This document shows positions 1 through 6,000 of a DNA stretch of 6,723 nt, in pieces. The stretch is taken from NCBI GenBank assembly GCA_905199135.1, contig CAJKFC010000097.1, positions 1 to 6,723 of the forward strand, given 5' to 3'. Positions within the stretch are counted from its first letter, which is position 1. Each line of letters begins with the position of its first letter. The notes beneath the pieces are model-generated. The model saw only the letters and a program-made list of their open reading frames with translations. It was not told the DNA's origin and ran no database searches. The position numbers and the translations under genes were made by a program. Source of the DNA: an uncultured Eubacteriales bacterium (GTDB lineage Bacteria; Bacillota; Clostridia; Oscillospirales; Butyricicoccaceae).

Positions 1-210
1 TACGGCGAAAACCCAAAGGAACTGCTTTCATCTCAGATATGCAGCCCTGTCAGGTGGGAAAAGATCATCAGGAACATGATAGACTGCGGTGCCGACACTT
101 TTGTGGAAATAGGTCCCGGAAAAACCCTTACGAATATGATAAAAAAGACAGACGGCACCGTCAGAGCCGTCACATTTACAGAATACCTCGAGGAGGCAGA
201 TATATGTTAA
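1..210 (+). CDS. fabD: Malonyl-CoA:ACP transacylase FabD, C-terminal end only
   Basis: Partial gene: 69 codons are visible, in frame from base 1, ending at TAA 208-210; the start lies left of the window. FabD moves malonyl from CoA to acyl carrier protein in the cytoplasm, supplying the extender unit for fatty acid elongation. The visible part carries the typical C-terminal signatures of the family: an SPVRW segment (residues 15-19 of the fragment) and then FVEIGPGKTLTNMIKK, matching the conserved VE(I/L)GPGKVLT block near the C-terminus of FabD. The catalytic Ser and His are upstream and cannot be checked. The last 7 bases overlap the start of fabG, which implies translational coupling. An A AAA AAG heptamer lies in frame at 141-147 (see findings). 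The family assignment rests on these motifs and on the position directly before fabG. Confidence 0.93.
   Translation, partial: YGENPKELLSSQICSPVRWEKIIRNMIDCGADTFVEIGPGKTLTNMIKKTDGTVRAVTFTEYLEEADIC
191..196 (+). promoter_or_regulatory. Ribosome binding site of fabG
   Basis: A perfect AGGAGG lies inside the end of fabD, 7 nt before the ATG at 204. It fixes the fabG start at the Met that begins MLKGKTAVITGG, which is where FabG proteins normally begin. It argues against the in-frame ATG at 39, which would add 55 residues read out of frame from fabD. Confidence 0.85.
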
Positions 211-929
211 AAGGAAAGACTGCCGTAATAACGGGAGGCTCCCGCGGCATAGGCGCCGCCATAGCTTTAAAATTCGCCTCTTTGGGGGCAGACATCGCCG
301 TAATATACAGCGGAAACGAGAAGGCGGCAAAAGAAACCTGCCGTCTGTGTCAGACTCACGGCGTAAACGCCATACCCTACCGCTGCGATGTAGCCGATTT
401 TTCCGCCGTCAAGGAGACGGTATCCCTCATCAAAAAAGACTTCGGCTCTGTGCACATCGTGGTAAACAACGCAGGCATCACCCGTGACGGACTTGTTGCC
501 ATGATGAAAGAAGAGGACTATGACGCCGTCCTCGATACCAATCTCAAGGGTGCGTTCAACATGATACGCCACTGCTCTCCCCTGCTCATCAGAGCAAAAG
601 AGGGCTGTATAATAAACATCACCTCGGTGGCAGGCCTTATGGGCAACGCAGGTCAGTGCAACTACTCGGCATCAAAGGCAGGACTTATAGGTCTTACAAA
701 ATCTGCCGCCAAAGAGCTTGCATCCAAAGGCATAAGATGCAACGCCATCGCCCCGGGCTTTATCGCCACAGACATGACAGAGGATCAGATGGAAAATCCC
801 CTTGTCAAAATGATTCCCCTCAGCAGAATGGGAAAACCCGAGGACATAGCCGAAGCGGCGGCTTATCTTGCCGCAGCCCCTTATGTCACCGGTGAAATAC
901 TCCGCGTCGACGGCGGAATAGCCATATAA
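204..929 (+). CDS. fabG: 3-oxoacyl-[ACP] reductase FabG (short-chain dehydrogenase)
   Basis: 241-residue SDR-family enzyme that reduces 3-oxoacyl-ACP to (R)-3-hydroxyacyl-ACP with NADPH, the first reduction of each elongation cycle. Seen in the sequence: the Rossmann cofactor loop TGGSRGIG at residues 10-17, NNAG at 88-91, conserved Asn113, catalytic Ser141 (in ITSVAG), Tyr154 and Lys158 (YSASK), the APGFIATDMT loop after the active site, and a C-terminal YVTGEILRVDGG motif. The length is slightly below the usual 244-248; the shortening falls in the flexible lid after DMT (about 3 residues) and before YVTG (about 2). The reading frame is open 55 codons further upstream, but the AGGAGG at 191-196 and the family N-terminus support the ATG at 204. 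It overlaps fabD by 7 nt and is followed 12 nt later by fabF. Operon context makes the fatty acid role much more likely than another SDR activity. Confidence 0.97.
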   Translation: MLKGKTAVITGGSRGIGAAIALKFASLGADIAVIYSGNEKAAKETCRLCQTHGVNAIPYRCDVADFSAVKETVSLIKKDFGSVHIVVNNAGITRDGLVAMMKEEDYDAVLDTNLKGAFNMIRHCSPLLIRAKEGCIINITSVAGLMGNAGQCNYSASKAGLIGLTKSAAKELASKGIRCNAIAPGFIATDMTEDQMENPLVKMIPLSRMGKPEDIAEAAAYLAAAPYVTGEILRVDGGIAI

Positions 930-933
930 GGAG
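928..933 (+). promoter_or_regulatory. Ribosome binding site of fabF
   Basis: AAGGAG overlaps the fabG stop codon (TAA 927-929) and sits 8 nt before the fabF ATG at 942. The overlap means ribosomes ending on fabG finish on the next start signal, which favours coupled translation. Confidence 0.75.
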
Positions 934-941
934 ATAAAATT

Positions 942-2186
942 ATGAGTGAAAACAGAAGAGTGGTGGTGACGGGTCTCGGAGCTGTAACCCCTTTGGGTCT
1001 CGATGTAAAGACCACATGGGAAGGACTTAAAAACGGCGCAAACGGCATAGGCCCCATAACTCTTTTCAATACAGAAAACTTCAAAGCTACCCTTGCGGCC
1101 GAGGTAAAGGATTTTGACCCCAAGGAATATCTGGAAGTCAACGAAATACTTCGCACCGACCGCTACGCCCAGTTTGCCGTTGCCGCCGCAAAGCAGGCTG
1201 CCGACGACAGCAAAATCGAAGGAAATGTAGCCCCTGAGCGATTCGCCGTCCTCTTCGGCACGGGAATCGGCGGAATAAACACATTTGAAACCGAGCACGC
1301 AAAGCTTTTGGATAAGGGCCCCAGAAGGGTATCTCCCCTCTTTGTGCCCATGATGATAGCCAACATGGCATCTGGAATCATAGCCATAAAGCACGGCTGC
1401 AAAGGCTCTGCCATGCCCTGTGTCACGGCCTGTGCCTCGGGCTCCAATGCCATAGGCGAGGCGGCAAGGCTGATACGCCACGGTTATGCCGACGCCGTGA
1501 TAACAGGCGGCGCCGAAGCTGCCATAACCCCTTCGGCTGTGGCAGGATTTGTCAATATGCACGCCCTTTCGGTGTCCTCCGACCCCGACGCAGCATCTCT
1601 TCCCTTTGACAGCCGCAGAGGCGGATTTGTCATGGGTGAGGGCGCTGTCGCTCTGATTTTGGAGGAATACGAGCACGCCAAAGCGAGGGGCGCCGAGATA
1701 TACGGCGAAGTTTGCGGCTACGGCTCCACCTGCGACGCATACCACATCACAGCTCCCCACCCCGAAGCAGAGGGCGGAGCTCAGGCAATGAAAAACGCCA
1801 TGGCAGAGGCAGGCTATTCGGAAAATGACACGGTATATATCAATGCCCACGGCACAGGCACTCCAATGAACGACGCCATCGAAACAATCGCCATAAAAAA
1901 GGCCCTCGGCGAGGAAAACGCCAGAAAGGCCTATGTCAGCTCGACAAAGTCCATGACAGGACACATGCTCGGAGCGGCAGGCGCCGTCGAGGCTCTCGCC
2001 TGCATCATGGCTATTAAAGAGGGAATAATTCCCCCCACCATCAATCTCAAAGAGCAGGACGAAGCCTGTGACTTAAACTGCGTTCCGCGCAAAGCCGTAA
2101 AGGCCGACATAACTCTTGCCCTTTCCAATTCTCTTGGATTCGGCGGACACAACGCCTGTCTTGCTTTCAGAAAGGTGAACATATGA
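942..2186 (+). CDS. fabF: 3-oxoacyl-[ACP] synthase II FabF
   Basis: 414-residue condensing enzyme of the thiolase fold. It joins malonyl-ACP to acyl-ACP with loss of CO2 and so lengthens the chain by two carbons. The Cys-His-His triad is complete: Cys164 in TACASGSNAIG, His303 in NAHGTGTPMND and His341 in TKSMTGHMLGAAG, with the accompanying Lys336. Ile109 (GTGIGG) and Phe400 (NSLGFGGHNA) occupy the positions that gate the acyl pocket in E. coli FabF. The N-terminus RRVVVTGLGAVTPLG and the length are those of FabF rather than FabB or FabH. The initiating condensing enzyme FabH is not in this window. The gene ends in a 4-nt ATGA overlap with accB. Eight or more cysteines besides the catalytic one fit an anaerobe. 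Nothing appears broken. Confidence 0.98.
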   Translation: MSENRRVVVTGLGAVTPLGLDVKTTWEGLKNGANGIGPITLFNTENFKATLAAEVKDFDPKEYLEVNEILRTDRYAQFAVAAAKQAADDSKIEGNVAPERFAVLFGTGIGGINTFETEHAKLLDKGPRRVSPLFVPMMIANMASGIIAIKHGCKGSAMPCVTACASGSNAIGEAARLIRHGYADAVITGGAEAAITPSAVAGFVNMHALSVSSDPDAASLPFDSRRGGFVMGEGAVALILEEYEHAKARGAEIYGEVCGYGSTCDAYHITAPHPEAEGGAQAMKNAMAEAGYSENDTVYINAHGTGTPMNDAIETIAIKKALGEENARKAYVSSTKSMTGHMLGAAGAVEALACIMAIKEGIIPPTINLKEQDEACDLNCVPRKAVKADITLALSNSLGFGGHNACLAFRKVNI

Positions 2187-2608
2187 ACGAAATTGACATA
2201 AGAAAATACGCAAATCTCATGTCCGAGCTCGGTCTCTCGGGTCTTGAGATAACCGAAGGGGTAAAGACTGTGCGCTTGGAGCGCTCTGCCGCTCCTCAAA
2301 GGGAAATCGTATCCCACAGCGTACCTTCTCCCGCTCCGGCTGCAGCAATAAGTCAAAACGACGGTCTTTCCGCCGTAAAATCTCCCATAGTAGGTGTATT
2401 TTACGCCGCGCCCACCGAAAACGCCGAGCCTTATGTGACCATAGGTCAGCAGGTGAAAAAGGGTCAGACCCTCTGCATCATAGAGGCAATGAAACTCATG
2501 AACGAGATTTCCGCCGAGGAAGACGGAGTAATCGAAAAGATATGCGTCGCCAACGGACAGGTGGTGGAATACGGCACAGAGCTTTTCCGCATAAAGAGGC
2601 TGTCATGA
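2183..2608 (+). CDS. accB: Biotin carboxyl carrier protein of acetyl-CoA carboxylase (AccB/BCCP)
   Basis: 141-residue carrier subunit that shuttles CO2 as carboxybiotin between AccC and the AccD/AccA carboxyltransferase. The N-terminal 35 residues (NEIDIRKYANLMSELGLSGLEI) are the usual BCCP head. A Pro/Ala/Ser linker follows at about 36-62, and the biotinyl (lipoyl-like) domain fills about 64-140. The biotin attachment site is Lys104 in the EAMKLMNEI motif, which a biotin protein ligase would modify. The loop APTENAEPYV (76-85) corresponds to the 'thumb' found in ACC-type BCCPs, which separates it from the biotin domains of decarboxylases. The start ATG overlaps the fabF stop (ATGA), preceded by a weak AAAGGTG, so expression probably depends on coupling to fabF. 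Its end overlaps fabZ in the same way. Confidence 0.97.
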   Translation: MNEIDIRKYANLMSELGLSGLEITEGVKTVRLERSAAPQREIVSHSVPSPAPAAAISQNDGLSAVKSPIVGVFYAAPTENAEPYVTIGQQVKKGQTLCIIEAMKLMNEISAEEDGVIEKICVANGQVVEYGTELFRIKRLS

Positions 2609-3024
2609 CGAGAGAAGAAATAATGGGCATAATCCCCCACAGAGACGGTATGCTGCTTTTGGACAGCGCCGATGTCTCCCCTGAAAATGAGGGCATAGGT
2701 CGCTATACCGTAAGGGGCGACGAATTCTTTTTAAAGGGACATTTCCCCGAAAATCCCATTGTGCCTGGAGTCATACTGTGTGAAATTCTTGCGCAGTCGG
2801 CCTGTGTCCTTCTTCAGGACGCCCTCAAAGGCGGAAAACTTCCGGTTTACACGGGGCTCAACAATGTAAAATTCCGCTCTCCCGTAAAGCCGGGCGACAC
2901 AGTTGAAACCCGATGCAGAGTCAAAAGAGCAAAGCCCCCATTCTATTTTTGCGAAGGCACCGTGTCGGTAGGAGACAGACTTTGCGTCTCGGCGGAGTTT
3001 TCCTTTGCGGTTACAGGAGATTAA
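2605..3024 (+). CDS. fabZ: 3-hydroxyacyl-[ACP] dehydratase FabZ
   Basis: 139-residue hot-dog-fold dehydratase that removes water from (R)-3-hydroxyacyl-ACP to give trans-2-enoyl-ACP. The catalytic pair is visible: His46 in KGHFPENPIVPGV and Glu60 in ILCEILAQS; a Glu rather than Asp at the second site indicates FabZ rather than FabA. The strand TGLNNVKFRSPVKPGD (83-98) is the usual FabZ central motif. The N-terminus reads IIPHRDGMLLLD, where many FabZ proteins have HR(Y/E)PFLL(V/I)D; I believe this form occurs in other Clostridia. The start at 2605 (ATGA overlap with accB, with AAGAGG about 5 nt upstream) is preferred over the in-frame ATG at 2542, which would run 21 codons inside accB and add a non-family N-terminus. 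Whether it also isomerises to make unsaturated chains, like enterococcal FabN, cannot be judged from sequence. Confidence 0.95.
   Translation: MTREEIMGIIPHRDGMLLLDSADVSPENEGIGRYTVRGDEFFLKGHFPENPIVPGVILCEILAQSACVLLQDALKGGKLPVYTGLNNVKFRSPVKPGDTVETRCRVKRAKPPFYFCEGTVSVGDRLCVSAEFSFAVTGD
3015..3019 (+). promoter_or_regulatory. Ribosome binding site of accC
   Basis: AGGAG inside the last codons of fabZ, 8 nt before the accC ATG at 3028. It supports the start at MFSKILIANRGEIAVR, which is the normal AccC N-terminus. Confidence 0.7.
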
Positions 3025-3027
3025 GCT

Positions 3028-4332
3028 ATGTTTTCAAAAATACTCATCGCCAACCGCGGCGAGATAGCTGTCAGAATAATAAGAGCCTGCAAAGAGATGG
3101 GTGTTTCCACGGTGGCTGTCTATTCGGAAGCCGACAAAAACGCCCTTCATGTGGCTCTCGCCGATCAGAGCTACTGCATAGGCACATCCGAGGCGTCGGA
3201 AAGCTATCTGAATGAAAATCAGATAATAAGCGCCGCTTTGCTGTCGGGAGCTCAGGCAATACATCCGGGCTATGGCTTTCTTTCGGAAAACGCACATTTT
3301 GCCCGTCTGTGCCGAAAAAACGGCATTGTATTCATAGGTCCCGACCCTTCGGATATGGAGAGACTGAGCGACAAGGCGGTTTTAAAAGAACTTATCAGTG
3401 AAACAGGTCTCTCGGTAATTCCCGGCACAAAGGCTCTTTCAAGTCCCGAAGAGGCGGCGAAAAAGGCCGAGGAAATAGGCTACCCTGTCATGCTCAAGGC
3501 CTGCTCGGGCGGCGGCGGACGAGGCATAAGGCTGATACAGACTCAGGAAGAGCTTTACAGCGCCTATTCACAGGCCTCTGCCGAGGCTCTCGGCGCTTTC
3601 GGAGACGGCAGCCTTTATCTGGAAAAATACATCTTCCCTGCAAGGCATGTGGAGCTTCAGATCCTTGCCGACGAGCACGGCAACGCCGTATGCCTGGGTG
3701 ACAGAGACTGCTCTCTCCAAAGGCGCAATCAAAAGCTCATAGAGGAGACCCCCTCCCCTGCCGTAAACTCCGTTCAGCGTAAAAAAATAATGGAGCTGGC
3801 GGTAGACGCCGTAAAAAAACTTGGATATGTGGGAGCAGGCACAATGGAATTTCTGCTGGACAGCCAGGGAAATTTCTGGTTCATGGAGATGAATGTGCGC
3901 CTTCAGGTAGAGCACTGCGTCACCGAGATGCTGACCGGAATAGACCTTGTAAAGTGGCAGATACGCATAGCGGCAGGAATACCTTTGGCTTTTGATCAAG
4001 GCGATGTACGCCTTGAAGGCTCGGCCATAGAGTGCCGAATAAACGCCGCCGACTGCGGAACTTTAAAGATGATGCATGTACCGGGCGGTCCGTCTGTGAG
4101 ATTTGACACATATTTAATCGCGGGGGCGTCTGTGTCCCCCTACTACGACTCTCTTTTGGGCAAACTTATCGTCTTTGCCAAAACCAGAGAGGAAACTCTG
4201 CGCAAAATGCGCGCCGCCCTCTGTGAGCTTGTAATCGACGGCATAGCTACCAATATCGAGGAACAGCTCGGCATTGTAGAGGACGAGAGATTTACATCGG
4301 GAAACTACGACCTTACTTTTATGGGCAGGTGA
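3028..4332 (+). CDS. accC: Biotin carboxylase subunit of acetyl-CoA carboxylase (AccC)
   Basis: 434-residue ATP-grasp enzyme that carboxylates the biotin on AccB using ATP and bicarbonate. Domains in order: biotin carboxylase N-terminal domain (about 1-112, with ILIANRGEIAVRI and AIHPGYGFLSEN), ATP-grasp domain (about 113-320) and C-terminal domain (about 330-430). Visible active-site residues: Lys116, Lys157, glycine loop SGGGGRG (160-166), His207 (RHVE), Lys236, Glu274, Glu287, Asn289, Arg291 and the QVE of 293-295, and Arg337 (ECRINA). Residue 234 is Asn where E. coli has His (RRNQK), a change I recall in other Firmicutes. Odd: after ECRINA the conserved stretch that normally reads ENPxxxFxPS is reduced to Ala-Asp before CGT, a loss of about 7-8 residues with the frame kept. 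The C-terminus also stops about 8 residues earlier than E. coli AccC. Together these explain the length of 434 against about 445-450. It lies 3 nt after fabZ and 4 nt before accD. Confidence 0.96.
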   Translation: MFSKILIANRGEIAVRIIRACKEMGVSTVAVYSEADKNALHVALADQSYCIGTSEASESYLNENQIISAALLSGAQAIHPGYGFLSENAHFARLCRKNGIVFIGPDPSDMERLSDKAVLKELISETGLSVIPGTKALSSPEEAAKKAEEIGYPVMLKACSGGGGRGIRLIQTQEELYSAYSQASAEALGAFGDGSLYLEKYIFPARHVELQILADEHGNAVCLGDRDCSLQRRNQKLIEETPSPAVNSVQRKKIMELAVDAVKKLGYVGAGTMEFLLDSQGNFWFMEMNVRLQVEHCVTEMLTGIDLVKWQIRIAAGIPLAFDQGDVRLEGSAIECRINAADCGTLKMMHVPGGPSVRFDTYLIAGASVSPYYDSLLGKLIVFAKTREETLRKMRAALCELVIDGIATNIEEQLGIVEDERFTSGNYDLTFMGR

Positions 4333-4336
4333 AATT

Positions 4337-5197
4337 ATGGCAATACTTAGTTTTTTAAAACCTAAAAACAAGCTGGAGGAGGGCGGACGCACCGCCGCTC
4401 CCGTACAGAGCGACGCCGGCGAACCCGAAAAGAACTGTCCCAACTGTCATAAGGACATACCCATAAGCAGGCTCCTTGCAAACAATTCGGTCTGTCCCTG
4501 CGGACATCATTTCAGAATGAAGGCTCGTCAGAGGATAAGAATGATAGCCGACAAGGACAGTTTCAAAGAGCTTTTTTCCGAGATAGGCTCGGGCAATCCC
4601 CTTTCCTTCCCAGGATATATGGATAAGCTTGAAACCGTTCGCACCGACAGCGGCGAAAACGAAGCTGTCATATGCGGCGAGGCTTTGATAGACGGTGCGA
4701 AGTGCTGTATTTTCGTCATGGAGCCCGGCTTTATGATGGGCAGCATGGGCAGCGCCGTAGGCGAAAGGATAACATCTCTTTTTGAATATGCCCTTGCTTC
4801 AAGACTTCCTGTCATAGGTTTTACCGTTTCGGGCGGAGCCCGAATGCAGGAAGGTCTTTTGTCTCTCATGCAGATGGCAAAGACCAGCGCCGCCGTAAAG
4901 CGCCACAGCGACGCAGGTCTTCTCTATGTGGCTGTCCTCACAGACCCCACCACAGGAGGCGTCACCGCCAGCTTTGCCATGGAAGCCGACATAATTCTCG
5001 CAGAGCCCGAGGCTACGGTGGGCTTTGCCGGCGCAAGAGTAATAGAACAGACGACAAAAAAATCCCTGCCGAAGGGATTCCAAAAGGCGGAGTTTGTTCT
5101 CAGTCACGGCTTTGTCGACGCAATAGTGCCGAGAAGCAGACAAAAATCAACTTTAAAACAGCTTATCACCATTCACAGCGGAGGAACAACTGCATGA
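4337..5197 (+). CDS. accD: Acetyl-CoA carboxylase carboxyltransferase subunit beta (AccD)
   Basis: 286-residue beta subunit of the carboxyltransferase, which with AccA transfers CO2 from carboxybiotin to acetyl-CoA. A charged, low-complexity N-terminus (1-30) is followed by the family's zinc ribbon with cysteines at 34, 37, 53 and 55, then HHFRMKARQRI. The crotonase-fold core carries FMMGSMGSAVGERI (132-145), SGGARMQEG (165-173, oxyanion glycines) and the TDPTTGGVTASFAM and VGFAGARVIEQT blocks. It ends with the usual LPKGFQ...AEFVLSHGFVDAIV. Odd: the second zinc knuckle is Cys-X-Cys, not the Cys-X2-Cys of E. coli AccD. The start at 4337 has AGGTGA overlapping the accC stop just upstream. The gene ends in an ATGA overlap with accA, its obligate partner, which favours equal synthesis of the two subunits. 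Confidence 0.96.
   Translation: MAILSFLKPKNKLEEGGRTAAPVQSDAGEPEKNCPNCHKDIPISRLLANNSVCPCGHHFRMKARQRIRMIADKDSFKELFSEIGSGNPLSFPGYMDKLETVRTDSGENEAVICGEALIDGAKCCIFVMEPGFMMGSMGSAVGERITSLFEYALASRLPVIGFTVSGGARMQEGLLSLMQMAKTSAAVKRHSDAGLLYVAVLTDPTTGGVTASFAMEADIILAEPEATVGFAGARVIEQTTKKSLPKGFQKAEFVLSHGFVDAIVPRSRQKSTLKQLITIHSGGTTA
5061..5079 (-). terminator. Hairpin plus T-run inside accD: terminator-like on the minus strand
   Basis: AATCCCT (5061-5067) and AGGGATT (5073-5079) are perfect inverted copies, giving a 7-bp stem with a 5-nt loop. On the plus strand it is preceded by seven A (5056-5062, two of them in the stem). Read on the minus strand this is a stem followed by a run of T, the form of an intrinsic terminator. 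It lies in the coding sequence for the conserved TTKKSLPKGFQ part of AccD, so it may be a by-product of codon choice. No antisense promoter was recognised. Confidence 0.3.
5180..5184 (+). promoter_or_regulatory. Ribosome binding site of accA
   Basis: GGAGG within the last codons of accD, 9 nt before the accA ATG at 5194. It shows that accA can initiate by itself despite the ATGA overlap. Confidence 0.7.
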
Positions 5198-6000
5198 GCG
5201 GACCGATACACACGGCTTACGGCAGGGTTAAGCTTGCACGAAGCAGCTCAAGACCCACGGGGCTTGACTATATACAGAATATTTTTACCGATTTCATAGA
5301 GCTGCACGGTGACCGCCGCTACGGCGACGACAGGGCGATTGTCGGCGGCATAGCCACTCTCGACGGCATGCCCGTCACGGTGATAGCCATAGAAAAAGGT
5401 CATACCGCCAAGGAGCGCACCCTTCGCAACTTCGGCGCCCCTCACCCCGAGGGATACCGCAAGGCTCTCCGCCTTATGAAGCAGGCCGAAAAATTCGGCA
5501 GACCCGTGGTGTGCTTTGTGGACACCTCGGGAGCCTACTGCGGCATAGGCGCCGAAGAGAGAGGTCAGGGTCAGGCAATAGCCGAAAATCTTTTGGAGAT
5601 GTCGACGCTGTGCGTGCCGATAATTTCAGTCCTCATCGGAGAGGGCGGCAGCGGCGGAGCTTTGGCTTTGGCAGTTGCCGACAGGGTATGGATGCTCAAA
5701 AACGCCGTATACTCAGTCATCTCCCCCGAGGGCTGCGCAAGCATACTTTGGAAAGATTCCTCAAAGGCAGAGCAGGCCGCCGAAAGCCTGAAACTGACAT
5801 CGGAAGATGCCAAAAGTCTCGGTGTTATAGACCGAATACTTTCGGAAAACGACATGGGCAGAGAGAGCTTTTACACTCCCATAAAACAGCTTCTCAAAGA
5901 GGAGATTTCCGAGCTTTCGAGCGATATGGATCTTGTGACAAAGCGATATGACAGATTCCGCCGTATAGGCGCCGTTTCTGTTTCAAAGGAGCGAATATGA
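5194..6000 (+). CDS. accA: Acetyl-CoA carboxylase carboxyltransferase subunit alpha (AccA)
   Basis: 268-residue alpha subunit of the carboxyltransferase that pairs with AccD in an alpha2beta2 complex to make malonyl-CoA. Seen: LDYIQNIFTDFIELHGDR (24-41), DDRAIVGGIA (45-54), the NFGAPHPEGYRKALRLM block (79-95), DTSGAYCGIGAEERGQG (110-126, where E. coli has DTPGAYPG), the oxyanion-loop glycines in IGEGGSGGALAL (148-159) and YSVISPEGCASILWK (173-187). Compared with the 319-residue E. coli protein it lacks about 50 residues of N-terminal helix, a form I recall in clostridial AccA; the RBS at 5180-5184 and the accD overlap leave no room for a longer start in this frame that would restore that helix. 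The start overlaps the accD stop, and the stop overlaps the start of the following CoA-ligase, both as ATGA. Confidence 0.97.
   Translation: MSGPIHTAYGRVKLARSSSRPTGLDYIQNIFTDFIELHGDRRYGDDRAIVGGIATLDGMPVTVIAIEKGHTAKERTLRNFGAPHPEGYRKALRLMKQAEKFGRPVVCFVDTSGAYCGIGAEERGQGQAIAENLLEMSTLCVPIISVLIGEGGSGGALALAVADRVWMLKNAVYSVISPEGCASILWKDSSKAEQAAESLKLTSEDAKSLGVIDRILSENDMGRESFYTPIKQLLKEEISELSSDMDLVTKRYDRFRRIGAVSVSKERI
5985..5991 (+). promoter_or_regulatory. Ribosome binding site of the CoA-ligase gene
   Basis: AAAGGAG inside the end of accA, 5 nt before the ATG at 5997. With the ATGA overlap it fixes the start of the last gene and ties its translation to accA. Confidence 0.75.

Noticed and set aside
39..203. 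55-codon upstream extension of the fabG reading frame
   Set aside because: It is fabD read out of frame, with a charged Arg/His-rich translation; FabG homology begins at the Met at 204 behind AGGAGG.
210..942. Internal promoter or operator in the fab/acc junctions
   Set aside because: All junctions are overlaps or gaps of 12 nt or less, and I saw no convincing -35/-10 pair or FapR/FabT-like palindrome at them; control probably lies upstream of the window.
1895..1901. A_AAA_AAG heptamer in fabF as a frameshift site
   Set aside because: The -1 frame meets a stop near 2016 within fabF and gives only a truncated protein that keeps Cys164 and His303 but loses the His341 region; it is more likely a chance Lys-Lys codon pair.
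672..1964. 430-codon open reading frame on the minus strand opposite the end of fabG and most of fabF
   Set aside because: It lies opposite two unmistakable genes, its translation has no recognisable motif, and long antisense openness is expected where the sense codons TTA, CTA and TCA are rare.
2542..2604. Upstream in-frame start for fabZ
   Set aside because: The 21 extra codons lie within the biotin domain of accB and give a non-family N-terminus; the ATGA start at 2605 is better.
3724..3738. Asn in place of the E. coli AccC His236 (RRNQK) as a possible inactivating change
   Set aside because: Several Firmicute AccC proteins that I recall carry Asn or Leu here, and the neighbouring catalytic Lys236 is kept.
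3813..3819. A_AAA_AAA heptamer in accC as a frameshift site
   Set aside because: accD lies in the +1, not the -1, frame relative to accC, so slippage would not join the two genes, and no adjoining hairpin was seen.
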